Part shown: one piece after another, positions 1 through 8,077 of the stretch
How the letters are laid out: every line of letters begins with the position of its first letter
How positions within the stretch are numbered: position 1 is the first letter of the stretch
Origin: Kiritimatiellia bacterium
Lineage (GTDB): Bacteria > Verrucomicrobiota > Kiritimatiellia > RFP12 > UBA1067
Length of the DNA stretch: 12,371 bases
Assembly: GCA_028701555.1 (NCBI GenBank)
Contig: JAQVQN010000028.1
Span: 1-12,371 of the forward strand
Reading direction: 5' to 3'
The notes under the pieces: generated by a model
Database searches by the model: none
Told to the model about the DNA's origin: nothing
What the model saw: only the letters and a program-made list of their open reading frames with translations
Position numbers and translations under genes: made by a program

Positions 1-659
1 AGCCTTTGGTTTCTGCGCGTTAAATGCGGCTTTTCTTCCGCTGCCTTGCCAGATGCCGCATTTTTTATAACCTCAGGTTTATGCCGCGGCGGACTCGACA
101 GATTAAACAAATCCGGTTCATTCACCGCATCCGCATCCTCTTCCTCCGGACTCACCACCAAAGCCATATCCTCTTCCTGCTGCGCCATGCGGACGACGCC
201 GTCATCGACTGCCATAGCCACATCGCGGATTTTGGGTTTTTCCACCCCATCATCCGCTCCGTCTGTAACCTCGAGCGCGGAATCCGTCTCAACCGCTTTA
301 ATTGCAGCTTGAGGCTTAATCGCATGCCTATCCGGCAGCGCAGACTCTGAAACCGTCCGCGTCACGGGCACCGGCGCGGGATCGACACGCACCTCCGGAG
401 TCTTGAGCCGGATGGAAGGCGCGCGGCCGCCTTCATACAGTTCCATGAAGTCCCTAACCAAAGGCTCGTGGTCCAACTCTAAAAATTCAGCGTAAAGCTT
501 AACAAATCCGCGCCCGTATATCGGAGCTGCGATGCGCTTTAAATCCTCGCGCTCCAAAGCGTCAACTATCTGCACCAGCATGCGCGTTCCTTCCGCCACA
601 TCAGAAGGCGCAAAACCTTTCTGAATCCTCGCGTTGCGCAGTATCTCGCCAAATGCCAT
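1..659 (-). CDS. RodZ-like helix-turn-helix protein (partial, C-terminus beyond the left edge)
   Basis: The frame is open from the ATG at 659 to the window edge, giving 219 codons with no stop. Residues 2-68 match the HTH_25 domain of RodZ and related proteins: GEILRNARIQKGF, then DVAEGTRM, then the hallmark API(Y)GRGFVKLYAEFLELD at about 45-63. After residue 80 comes a low-complexity, acidic, Pro/Ala-rich linker. RodZ proteins usually carry a transmembrane helix and a periplasmic domain after such a linker; these would lie outside the window and were not seen. RodZ links the MreB cytoskeleton to the envelope and supports cell shape. A GAGGT motif 4 nt before the ATG supports the start. The gene follows ftsK by 32 bp and is probably the distal gene of the operon. 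Without the C-terminal half, another HTH_25 protein remains possible. Confidence 0.8.
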   Translation of the reverse strand, partial: MAFGEILRNARIQKGFAPSDVAEGTRMLVQIVDALEREDLKRIAAPIYGRGFVKLYAEFLELDHEPLVRDFMELYEGGRAPSIRLKTPEVRVDPAPVPVTRTVSESALPDRHAIKPQAAIKAVETDSALEVTDGADDGVEKPKIRDVAMAVDDGVVRMAQQEEDMALVVSPEEEDADAVNEPDLFNLSSPPRHKPEVIKNAASGKAAEEKPHLTRRNQR

Positions 660-691
660 GCCTACCTCAACCTTCTTCTGGACAACCCAGA

Positions 692-3298
692 TTACGGTTC
701 ATTATCTCTAACTCCGTCAGGCTCTTCCTGCTCTGCCCCGCCATCGTCATCAATCCCGGTGTTGGAGGGCACCTCATTATCCAAATCCACAAGTATCTCG
801 CGTGTACCGGCGCCGACCGGAGCCCCCACAATCCCCTTTGCCTCCAAAGTGTCCATCAAACGTGCGGCACGAGTGTAGCCGATCCTCAGCCGCCGCTGCA
901 ACATCGTGGTTGATGCACGACGCGTCATTCTGATGACCTCCAGTGCATTTGTCAGCAGCTCGTCATCGGGATCAGCGCTGTCAGTGCCTGCGTCCCGACC
1001 ATCGGCATCGTCTTCCACGCCATCTTCCAGCGCGCTTTCCGGGTCGCTTTCTTTGATCCTGTCAAGGCGCATGGACAGTGCCTGGTCATAACAGGGCTGG
1101 CAGTGCTCTTTCACAAACATGACCACACGCGCTATCTCTTCATCTGTGACCCAAGCGCCCTGTGCGCGGATAAGTTGCGAGCCTTCTTTAAGAAACAGGA
1201 AATCACCCTTGCCGATCAGCTCTTCTGCACCGGGGCTGTCTAAAATAGTGCGGCTATCATTCGACTGCGAGACTTTAAAGGCCAGCCGTCCTGGAATGTT
1301 GGACTTGATAGTTCCGGTTATCACATCAACCGAAGGCCGCTGCGTAGCCAGGATCAAGTGTATGCCTACCGCCCGGGACAACGAGGTCAAACGCGCAATC
1401 GCTGGCTCGACCTCTTTGCCGACTGCCGAGATGATATCGGCCACCTCATCCACCACGATCACGATATATGGCAGTTTAGCCGGAATGTCGTCCCGCGCTT
1501 TCTGTGCGAAAGGCACGCCGTTCTCATCAAACAACTCCTCTTGCGTGGCCACCTGGCGGCTGTTGAAAGCCACTATATTGCGGCACCCGGTTTTCTGCAG
1601 CATGCGGTAGCGCTTTTCCATCTCGCTGATGGCCCAACGCAATCCGAACGCAACTTTCTTGGGATCGTTGATCACCGGCACCAACAGATGCGGCAGATCG
1701 TTGTAGCAGGTGAACTCGACCCGCTTGGGATCAACCAGTATCAGACGCAGTTGCTCCGGCGTACGGCTCATCAGGAAGCCATTCAGTATGGCGTTAAGGC
1801 AGACGCTTTTGCCGGCGCCTGTCGCGCCAGCCACCAGCAGATGCGGTGCCTTGGTCAGATCGTATATCAGATCATTCCCTGCCACGTCTTTGCCCAAAGC
1901 CAGCGGAACCTCATACTTGCCTTTGTTCCAAGCCGCGCCCTCGATAATCTCACGGAAAGTAACCGGGCACGCGCGCCGGTTGGGAACTTCAATGCCGACA
2001 GCGTTCTTGCCCGGAATAGGTGCCTGTACTCGCAAACTGTTCGCTTCTAAAGCCATTTGAAGATTGGCCGTGAGGCTAGCGATACGCTCAACCTTGATAT
2101 TGGGCGCGGGACGCAGCTCGTACTGGGTCACTACCGGACCTGGAGTGGTGCCAATGACCTCCACCGGCACATTGAATTGCTGCAGGGTGTCCACCAGAAT
2201 ATCGCAGGTCTCCTCAATGTTGCCGTGATCCGCGCTGCCTTGCGGAATTGGGTTGAGCAGAGATACTGGCGGCAAGGGGTAAGCCTGCTGCGGCTGTTGA
2301 CGGGAAACTTCAGCAACAACCGGAGAAACAGTTGCAGCAGCAGCGATAGCGGGTTTGACCGGTTCACGCTGACGCTCGCGCGAGCGCTCGGTGGAAGCCG
2401 CCTGCCGCGCCATATCCAGACGCTGCCGCAGACTCTCCTTTTGCGTCACCGCTTCACTAGGGCGGGTATCACCCTCTTCCGGCACGGCATCCGAGGTCTC
2501 CTCAGCCGCCATGCCCCGCGCACGTTTGCTCGCGAGACCGTCTTTTTCACGCTGCCGTTCCTCAGCCCGAGCACGCCGCGCCTCTTCCTTGGCCCTCCGT
2601 GCAGCCTCTTTAATAGTCTGACGCTGCCTGCGCTCTCGCTCGCGGTCCGTCAGTCCGTCATCCGCCTCCTGTGCCGAAACTTCCGCAGGAACTCTGGCGC
2701 GCCGCTCGCTCCACCAACCGGTTACATTGATAATCGTGTGAAAGACATTGCGCAGACCCACTCCCATCAGGAAGGCGAACAGCATGATGCTGAGCATCAG
2801 CATTCCTCCGCCCACCGGACTGAACCAGCGGGCCAGCAGCCGGGTCATGAGCCAGTAACCAACCGCACCACCGGCATTGGGTTTAAGGTTCAGACTCTCC
2901 AGAACGCCGCTAAATACTGTCGCGCCGCCCAACTGCAGCAGACAGCATAACGCCACCATAAACAGCCCCATCCAAGCCGAACGGCGTCCGATGCGCAGAT
3001 TCCTGCCGGACATCAACATGAAACTCAGCAGCAGAACAAAAAAAGGAACAAGCCACAAGGCAAGGCCCAGCAGACTGTAACCGATAAATACCGACCAGGC
3101 CCCGGCCACACCGATCAGGTTTGCAGGCGGATCAAGCGGCGGCACATTCAGCCACGAAATGTCCCGCCAATCGTATGTGATCAAACTAAGCAGGGGAAAT
3201 AAAGCAACAGGAAACAGCAGCATACCGAAAACCCGCCGGTATAACCGCCGTTCGGACTCTTGCTTCTGATCTGTCTTCATTTTTTGTTCATCAGACAT
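692..3298 (-). CDS. ftsK: DNA translocase FtsK/SpoIIIE
   Basis: This 868-residue protein is a division-septum DNA pump that clears and aligns chromosome termini. The N-terminus has about four hydrophobic membrane segments (roughly 24-41, 62-96, 108-130 and 163-183). A long charged linker follows; about 215-315 is very rich in Arg, Glu and Ala and probably coiled-coil. The motor begins near 355, with Walker A GATGAGKS at 491-498, LILVDPKRVEF at 519-529 and Walker B IVVDEVAD at 614-621. The conserved block ATQRPSVDVITG..KSN.P.R.AF follows at 651-674. A C-terminal winged-helix gamma domain (about 779-838) should read the polar guide sequences. The length is normal for the family. The start lies 9 bp after the ybbR-domain gene, with only a weak GGA upstream, so translation may be coupled. 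Identification is secure. Confidence 0.97.
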   Translation of the reverse strand: MSDEQKMKTDQKQESERRLYRRVFGMLLFPVALFPLLSLITYDWRDISWLNVPPLDPPANLIGVAGAWSVFIGYSLLGLALWLVPFFVLLLSFMLMSGRNLRIGRRSAWMGLFMVALCCLLQLGGATVFSGVLESLNLKPNAGGAVGYWLMTRLLARWFSPVGGGMLMLSIMLFAFLMGVGLRNVFHTIINVTGWWSERRARVPAEVSAQEADDGLTDRERERRQRQTIKEAARRAKEEARRARAEERQREKDGLASKRARGMAAEETSDAVPEEGDTRPSEAVTQKESLRQRLDMARQAASTERSRERQREPVKPAIAAAATVSPVVAEVSRQQPQQAYPLPPVSLLNPIPQGSADHGNIEETCDILVDTLQQFNVPVEVIGTTPGPVVTQYELRPAPNIKVERIASLTANLQMALEANSLRVQAPIPGKNAVGIEVPNRRACPVTFREIIEGAAWNKGKYEVPLALGKDVAGNDLIYDLTKAPHLLVAGATGAGKSVCLNAILNGFLMSRTPEQLRLILVDPKRVEFTCYNDLPHLLVPVINDPKKVAFGLRWAISEMEKRYRMLQKTGCRNIVAFNSRQVATQEELFDENGVPFAQKARDDIPAKLPYIVIVVDEVADIISAVGKEVEPAIARLTSLSRAVGIHLILATQRPSVDVITGTIKSNIPGRLAFKVSQSNDSRTILDSPGAEELIGKGDFLFLKEGSQLIRAQGAWVTDEEIARVVMFVKEHCQPCYDQALSMRLDRIKESDPESALEDGVEDDADGRDAGTDSADPDDELLTNALEVIRMTRRASTTMLQRRLRIGYTRAARLMDTLEAKGIVGAPVGAGTREILVDLDNEVPSNTGIDDDGGAEQEEPDGVRDNEP

Positions 3299-3307
3299 AA
3301 TAATCCG

Positions 3308-4330
3308 TCAGTAAACTGTTTTCGCTTCAGGTTGCGCAGGCAAGTCAGCCAACACAGGAATCAATCTGACTTTGGTCGGCAACGGACGCATATCGTCTAC
3401 CGTGAGCCCTTGCCTTATATGCAGAGTCACGTTCACCTCGTTGGTAACCGACAACGACGCCGGCAAGCCGTTCCCGCTAGCAGAGGCCATAATCTCTCCG
3501 AATGTGATGGCATCGACAACCTCCGAGCGCCCAGTGACCTCCACGTCCACCGCTTCCGGTTCAGCCCTCCAGCGGTGGCCGTTCGGGAAAGGCTGCGTGA
3601 TGACAACCGGCACACGCTCAATCTTGATGGTTTTCTTTTCGCTAAGTATCAAAACGTTGACTAGCATCTCGGACGGATCGACAACCGCGTTAAGCGCTCC
3701 GCCGGGCGGTATCAAACGCACGCTGGTGTTGAACGACTGCGAACGCCCGTCAACATCTACCGCCTCCGTCCCGATCTGCACCGTCTCTGCGTCCAAAGGC
3801 GAGAGCCAGCGCCGCGACCCCTTTACGACCGCATTGGTTTGCTGGAAAACCAGTTCCACCCGGCCGCGAGCCTTGCCCGTAACAGTCGGCGGTGCCACCG
3901 GCAGTTGCAGCGACATCGGTACGTCAAACTTTACAATTACCGGATTGGGGTCGATCTTCGCCACGCGCAAACCGCGCACACCCAGCAGGTTGGAAGGTTT
4001 GATCTTCACCGCCACGGAGTCAAGCATATCACCTTTGCGCTGCTTGGGCCGCACCACGCAGCGCACGTTCGCGACCGATAATTGATTTACTTCCGAATAC
4101 GAGCCGCGCACAGTCACCTGAACCGAGCGGGGTTCAACCGATTCAACGACAGCCCCGGCGGTGTCAACATCTATTTCCGCGTCTACGGGGATCGTTATCA
4201 CCCTCACGTGACTGATTTCCGAGCGTATCGAAAAATATATCAGCACCGCGATGATCAGGGAAAAAAGCTTCCAGTAACCGTTCCTTAAAAAAGCCATTCG
4301 CAAAAGCAAGAGCACCTTTTCAGAGCGCAT
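3308..4330 (-). CDS. YbbR/CdaR-like regulator of the diadenylate cyclase
   Basis: The 340-residue protein has one N-terminal membrane helix (about 22-36, after a short basic cytoplasmic tail). The extracytoplasmic part is beta-rich, made of repeated YbbR-type units at about 40-140, 141-235 and 237-325. Units 1 and 3 share the pattern EP..V.V.V.G followed by a short helix (EPRSVQVTVRG near 66, EPEAVDVEVTG near 257). In Firmicutes the equivalent, CdaR, binds the membrane cyclase CdaA and modulates c-di-AMP output. The same partnership is inferred here because the start codon lies inside cdaA (11 bp overlap) with a strong AGGAGG 6 nt upstream. Sequence similarity in this family is weak, so the call rests on topology, repeat pattern and neighbour. 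Confidence 0.88.
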   Translation of the reverse strand: MRSEKVLLLLRMAFLRNGYWKLFSLIIAVLIYFSIRSEISHVRVITIPVDAEIDVDTAGAVVESVEPRSVQVTVRGSYSEVNQLSVANVRCVVRPKQRKGDMLDSVAVKIKPSNLLGVRGLRVAKIDPNPVIVKFDVPMSLQLPVAPPTVTGKARGRVELVFQQTNAVVKGSRRWLSPLDAETVQIGTEAVDVDGRSQSFNTSVRLIPPGGALNAVVDPSEMLVNVLILSEKKTIKIERVPVVITQPFPNGHRWRAEPEAVDVEVTGRSEVVDAITFGEIMASASGNGLPASLSVTNEVNVTLHIRQGLTVDDMRPLPTKVRLIPVLADLPAQPEAKTVY

Positions 4331-5174
4331 GACCAGCCTCCTGCTTGACGTTGATTTTGAAGCTCTTCGAAAAGTAGGCCGTCAGCCAATCCGTCATGGT
4401 TACCGAACCCTTCGTCTCATTCGGCATGGCCTTGCGCAGCCAGCGCAACAGCAGCTTCTCGACCTTGTCGTCACTGTAGCGGTGCAGCCTCCCGTTGTGC
4501 GCGACAGCTATCTTGCCGGTCTCCTCCGACACCACCACAACCACCGCGTCCGTCTCCTCGCTCAAACCGACGGCGGCACGGTGGCGCATGCCGGATGTGG
4601 TCAGATTCCCTTGGTTGGAAACCGGAAAGAGGCAGTGGGCGGCGGCGATTGTGCCATCCCGGATAATTATGCCGCCGTCATGCAGCGGCAAAGGCGGCGT
4701 GAATATCGAGACCAGCAGCTCGTGGCTCACCAGCGCGTTAAGCTTCACGCCGGTTTCCTCATGCCCGTGCAGCGAGATACCGCGCTCAACGGCGATCAGG
4801 GCACCGATACGGCTCTTGCCGAGATTAATCACGCTGCGGCAAAGTTTTTCCGGCACAGAGTCCTGCAACGCGGCATAATGCCGGCCGAATAGTTTCTGTC
4901 CGCCAACCAGTGCCAGTACGCGACGGATCTCCTGCTGAAAAACCACCACCATGCTCAGCGCCAGATAAACCAGCAGAAAATACACCACCCGGGCCAGCAC
5001 GTCAAAACGGAACAGGTAGGTGAAAAGCAGCAATGAAACCACCAGCACGCAAAATCCCAGCAACACCTGCGCACTGCGCGTGCCTCTGACAAAACGTATC
5101 AGAGCATAGATCCCGAAATACAGGATCATGATCTGCATTACGTCATTCAACCCGATCTGTAATCCATCGAACAT
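4320..5174 (-). CDS. cdaA: Diadenylate cyclase CdaA (DAC domain, membrane-bound)
   Basis: CdaA joins two ATP molecules into the second messenger c-di-AMP, which controls potassium and osmolyte balance and envelope homeostasis. The 284-residue protein has three N-terminal membrane helices (about 9-27, 34-55 and 59-78) and then a DisA_N/DAC catalytic domain. Catalytic signatures are intact: SRIGALIAVER at 121-131, the DGG motif in PLHDGGIII at 163-171, and the RHR motif in GMRHRAA at 195-201. Length and topology match CdaA/YbbP rather than the DNA-scanning DisA. The start is 2 bp after the folP stop, with AAGG 5 nt upstream. The next gene encodes its YbbR-repeat partner. The usual third member, glmM, is not in this window. 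Confidence 0.96.
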   Translation of the reverse strand: MFDGLQIGLNDVMQIMILYFGIYALIRFVRGTRSAQVLLGFCVLVVSLLLFTYLFRFDVLARVVYFLLVYLALSMVVVFQQEIRRVLALVGGQKLFGRHYAALQDSVPEKLCRSVINLGKSRIGALIAVERGISLHGHEETGVKLNALVSHELLVSIFTPPLPLHDGGIIIRDGTIAAAHCLFPVSNQGNLTTSGMRHRAAVGLSEETDAVVVVVSEETGKIAVAHNGRLHRYSDDKVEKLLLRWLRKAMPNETKGSVTMTDWLTAYFSKSFKINVKQEAGHAL

Positions 5175-5176
5175 AT

Positions 5177-6037
5177 TTACCTTGCGCCATCAAGTTGATC
5201 CAGCTCAAACGCCACCTTCAAAGCCTGGCGGGTCGCCTTGACATCATGCACCCTGACCACTGCGGCGCCGTGCAAAGCGCACCACACCGCCGCGCCGACA
5301 CTGCCGCCCAGACGCTCAGTCGCCGCCGGCTCATCACACAGCTCTCCAATAAACCGTTTGCGCGATGCCCCGATCAGCACAGGCGCCAGCCGAGCCAGAC
5401 GCGGAACCGCCGCCATAAGCTCCAGATTATGGCGTGTCGTCTTGGCGAAACCTATGCCCGGGTCAATCACAACCCTGTCCCGCGCTATGCCACGCGCCGC
5501 GCATTGCGCCAAGGCCGCAGCCAGGCAATCCTCAACCTCTGCCACCACATCCTCATAAACAGCCTGCGCCAGCATCGTCTTTGGCGTACCGCGCATGTGC
5601 ATAGTGACCAACCCGCAGCCGCTTTCGCGCACAACGTCGGCCATCTCCGGACCATCGGTCAAAGGCATCACGTCGTTGATTATGCAGGCTCCCGCAGCTA
5701 TGGCCGCGCGCGCCACCGCCGGACGCCGCGTGTCGACAGAGATAGGCACACCGCATCGGCCGTTAAGCCCGCTGACCACCGGCATCACGCGTCTCAGCTC
5801 TTCAGCCTCGCTTACATCATCTGCTCCAGGCCGGGTTGACTCGCCTCCAATGTCCAACAGATCCGCGCCATCTTCAACCAGTTGCAGACCTTGCCTTATG
5901 GCCACAGCCGCATCGAAACACCTGCCTCCGTCAGAAAAAGAGTCCGGCGTGACATTAACTATGCCCATGACCAGAGACGTGCTGAGGTCTATCGACCTGT
6001 CACAGCAACGCCAAACTCTCTCCGTCGGCACCTTCAT
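5177..6037 (-). CDS. folP: Dihydropteroate synthase
   Basis: FolP condenses p-aminobenzoate with dihydropterin pyrophosphate in folate synthesis and is the sulfonamide target. All family motifs are present in this TIM-barrel protein (286 residues from the chosen start): MGIVNVTPDSFSDGG at 24-38, DIGGESTRPGA at 62-72, SVDT at 100-103, NDV at 121-123, MHMRGTP at 146-152, DPGIGFAKT at 192-200, GASRKRFIG at 223-231 and RVHDV at 262-266. Two ATGs compete, at 6046 and 6037. AAGGA lies 8 nt before the second but touches the first, so 6037 is preferred; this adds or removes three residues only. The N-terminus overlaps the end of ftsH by 38 bp, indicating cotranscription. The N-terminal 20 residues show no recognisable motif. 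Confidence 0.96.
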   Translation of the reverse strand: MKVPTERVWRCCDRSIDLSTSLVMGIVNVTPDSFSDGGRCFDAAVAIRQGLQLVEDGADLLDIGGESTRPGADDVSEAEELRRVMPVVSGLNGRCGVPISVDTRRPAVARAAIAAGACIINDVMPLTDGPEMADVVRESGCGLVTMHMRGTPKTMLAQAVYEDVVAEVEDCLAAALAQCAARGIARDRVVIDPGIGFAKTTRHNLELMAAVPRLARLAPVLIGASRKRFIGELCDEPAATERLGGSVGAAVWCALHGAAVVRVHDVKATRQALKVAFELDQLDGAR

Positions 6038-7988
6038 CGCAAACATCCTTCTGCTGCGCCTCGCTCCCGGCCGCCTCCGCCTTCAAAAGCTGCTCGACAT
6101 CACGCCCGTCCATGGTTTCAAACTCCATTAACTTATCAACAAGTATTTCCAGTTTGTCACGGTGGGCGTTGATCATTTCAGATGCACGATTGTATGCTTC
6201 GGCAACTATCCGCAGCACTTCCTCGTCGATTTTTTTGGCGGTATCTTCGCTGTAGGACTGGTTGCGCACCACCTCGCGCCCCAAAAACAGAGTCTCTTGG
6301 TTGTCGCCGAAAGACTGAAAGCCAAAAATGTCGCTCATGCCGAACGCGCAAACCATGCTGCGGGCGATATCGCTGGCCATCTTGATGTCCATTCTGGCGC
6401 CGGTCGACAAATCTCCTGTGAAAAGCTTCTCGGCGATCCTGCCGCCCATCAGCACCACTAACTGATCCGTCAACTCACTCTTGCTCCGGTTTAGCACATC
6501 GCGGTTCGGCAAGGACATGGTGGCACCCAATGCCTGGCCGCGCGGTATGATGGTGACCTTGTGCAGCGGCTCGGAATGCTCGCACAGCACCTGCAGCAGG
6601 GCATGCCCCGACTCATGCCACGCGGTAATACGTTTTTCCTTGTCCTCCATCGCACGGCTGCGCCGTTCCCGCCCCCACAGCACCTTGTCGCGCGCCTCCT
6701 CAAAATCGCTTTGCTCAACCCAAGGTTTTCCGCCGCGCGCCGCCAGCAGAGCCGCTTCATTCAACAGATTAGCCAGATCGGCTCCAGAGAAACCAGGCGT
6801 GCCGCGCGCGATCCTCGAAAAATCAGCATGCGGCGAAAGCTTGATCTTGTCGGCATGCATCCGCAAAATCTCCTCGCGTCCGGACAAAGTCGGCAGGTCG
6901 ATCACGATCCGGCGGTCGAAACGCCCGGGACGCAACAGTGCCGTGTCCAGAACATCGGCCCGGTTGGTGGCCGCGATAATGATCACACCTTCCGAAGTGT
7001 CGAAGCCGTCCATCTCCACCAGCAGAGCGTTCAGCGTCTGCTCGCGCTCGTCATGTCCGCCGCCGATACCGGAAAACCGGCTGCGCCCGACCGCATCGAT
7101 CTCATCAATGAAGATCAGGCAAGGCGCGTGCTTCTTGCCCTGCTCGAACATGTCCCGCACACGCGAGGCGCCCACGCCCACGAACATCTCCACAAAATCC
7201 GAACCGCTGATGCTGAAGAACGGCACCCCCGCCTCGCCGGCGATAGCCTTGGCCAGCAGCGTCTTGCCGGTGCCGGGAGGCCCCATCAACAGCACACCCT
7301 TTGGTATGCGCCCGCCCAGCTTCTGGAACTTCTGCGGATCTTTCAGAAACTCCACTATCTCCTGAACCTCTTCCTTCGCCTCCTTGATGCCAGCGACATT
7401 CGCGAAAGTCAATTTCTTCTTGTCCTGGTTGAGCAGCTTAGCCCGGCTCTTGCCGAAGCTCATCGCCCCCATGTTGGCCGATTTTATCTGCCTAATGAAA
7501 ACAAAGTAAAGAATCGCCAGAAAGAGAAAAATGAAGAAAAATTCACGCAAAAGCGGCCCGAAAAAGTTATTGCTGTAAACCAGCGGGCAAGGGATCTCTT
7601 TTTCCAAAAGGAAAGCCTCAAGGTTCTCCGAAGGCATCATGTTCACCTTGAAACGCTCTTTCAGTTCCCCCTTCAGGGTGCCCCGCAAAAAGGTCAGGCC
7701 GTTGGACTCGCGCACCAGCTCGACTTTCTCGATCATACCCTGCTCGGCCAGACGGCGGAACTCCAACTGATCCATGACCTTATGATCGACCTCATTCTTG
7801 CCGAAGATCATCCAGAGCATCATCACCAGCAACATCCCGACCACAAGCCATGCTCCGAATACACGCTTGGGCGGCATCGCTCCCGACGCAGCTTCACTAT
7901 TTTGTTTTTTGCTCCCCTGCGCCGACGACAACGGCGGCGGATCAGACACCTGACGGTTTTTAAGATTATCTTTGGACATATGCTTCAT
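6000..7988 (-). CDS. ftsH: ATP-dependent zinc metalloprotease FtsH
   Basis: FtsH is the membrane-anchored AAA+ protease that extracts and degrades misfolded membrane proteins and some regulators. The 662-residue chain has a polar N-terminus, a membrane helix at about 43-63, an extracytoplasmic FtsH_ext domain and a second helix at about 149-166. The AAA module carries Walker A GPPGTGKT at 236-243, the pore-loop FVG at 269-271, Walker B IFIDEID at 292-298 and the second region of homology at 340-359 with Arg353 and Arg356. The peptidase centre HESGH is at 458-462, and Asp534 (ARMDIK) is the expected third zinc ligand. No key residue is missing. ATGs at codons 1 and 4 are both possible starts and neither has a clear ribosome site. 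It heads the tightly packed part of the operon, 82 bp after the pyrophosphatase gene. Confidence 0.98.
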   Translation of the reverse strand: MKHMSKDNLKNRQVSDPPPLSSAQGSKKQNSEAASGAMPPKRVFGAWLVVGMLLVMMLWMIFGKNEVDHKVMDQLEFRRLAEQGMIEKVELVRESNGLTFLRGTLKGELKERFKVNMMPSENLEAFLLEKEIPCPLVYSNNFFGPLLREFFFIFLFLAILYFVFIRQIKSANMGAMSFGKSRAKLLNQDKKKLTFANVAGIKEAKEEVQEIVEFLKDPQKFQKLGGRIPKGVLLMGPPGTGKTLLAKAIAGEAGVPFFSISGSDFVEMFVGVGASRVRDMFEQGKKHAPCLIFIDEIDAVGRSRFSGIGGGHDEREQTLNALLVEMDGFDTSEGVIIIAATNRADVLDTALLRPGRFDRRIVIDLPTLSGREEILRMHADKIKLSPHADFSRIARGTPGFSGADLANLLNEAALLAARGGKPWVEQSDFEEARDKVLWGRERRSRAMEDKEKRITAWHESGHALLQVLCEHSEPLHKVTIIPRGQALGATMSLPNRDVLNRSKSELTDQLVVLMGGRIAEKLFTGDLSTGARMDIKMASDIARSMVCAFGMSDIFGFQSFGDNQETLFLGREVVRNQSYSEDTAKKIDEEVLRIVAEAYNRASEMINAHRDKLEILVDKLMEFETMDGRDVEQLLKAEAAGSEAQQKDVCDEGADGESLALL

Positions 7989-8044
7989 AATACTTTCAAT
8001 TGTGCAACGGAGGCAACCTTAAAAAGGCCGTGTTCCATCATTAC

Positions 8045-8077
8045 AATTCCTAACTCCTGATTGCTGAATCCTAACTC
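8045..8077. repeat. Imperfect 12-nt direct repeat, 21-nt period
   Basis: AATTCCTAACTC at 8045-8056 and GAATCCTAACTC at 8066-8077 match at 10 of 12 positions. The second copy spans the pyrophosphatase stop codon and the first lies in the 82-bp gap before ftsH. No function is evident. No U-tailed terminator hairpin is seen in this gap, so the pyrophosphatase transcript may read into ftsH. Confidence 0.45.

Noticed and set aside
2057..2950. A 297-codon plus-strand open frame antisense to ftsK
   Set aside because: It lies opposite the charged linker and membrane region of FtsK, with composition typical of an antisense shadow and no domain.
6561..8060. A 499-codon plus-strand open frame antisense to ftsH
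   Set aside because: The minus strand carries an intact FtsH with all catalytic motifs; the antisense frame is His/Leu/Arg-rich and resembles no family.
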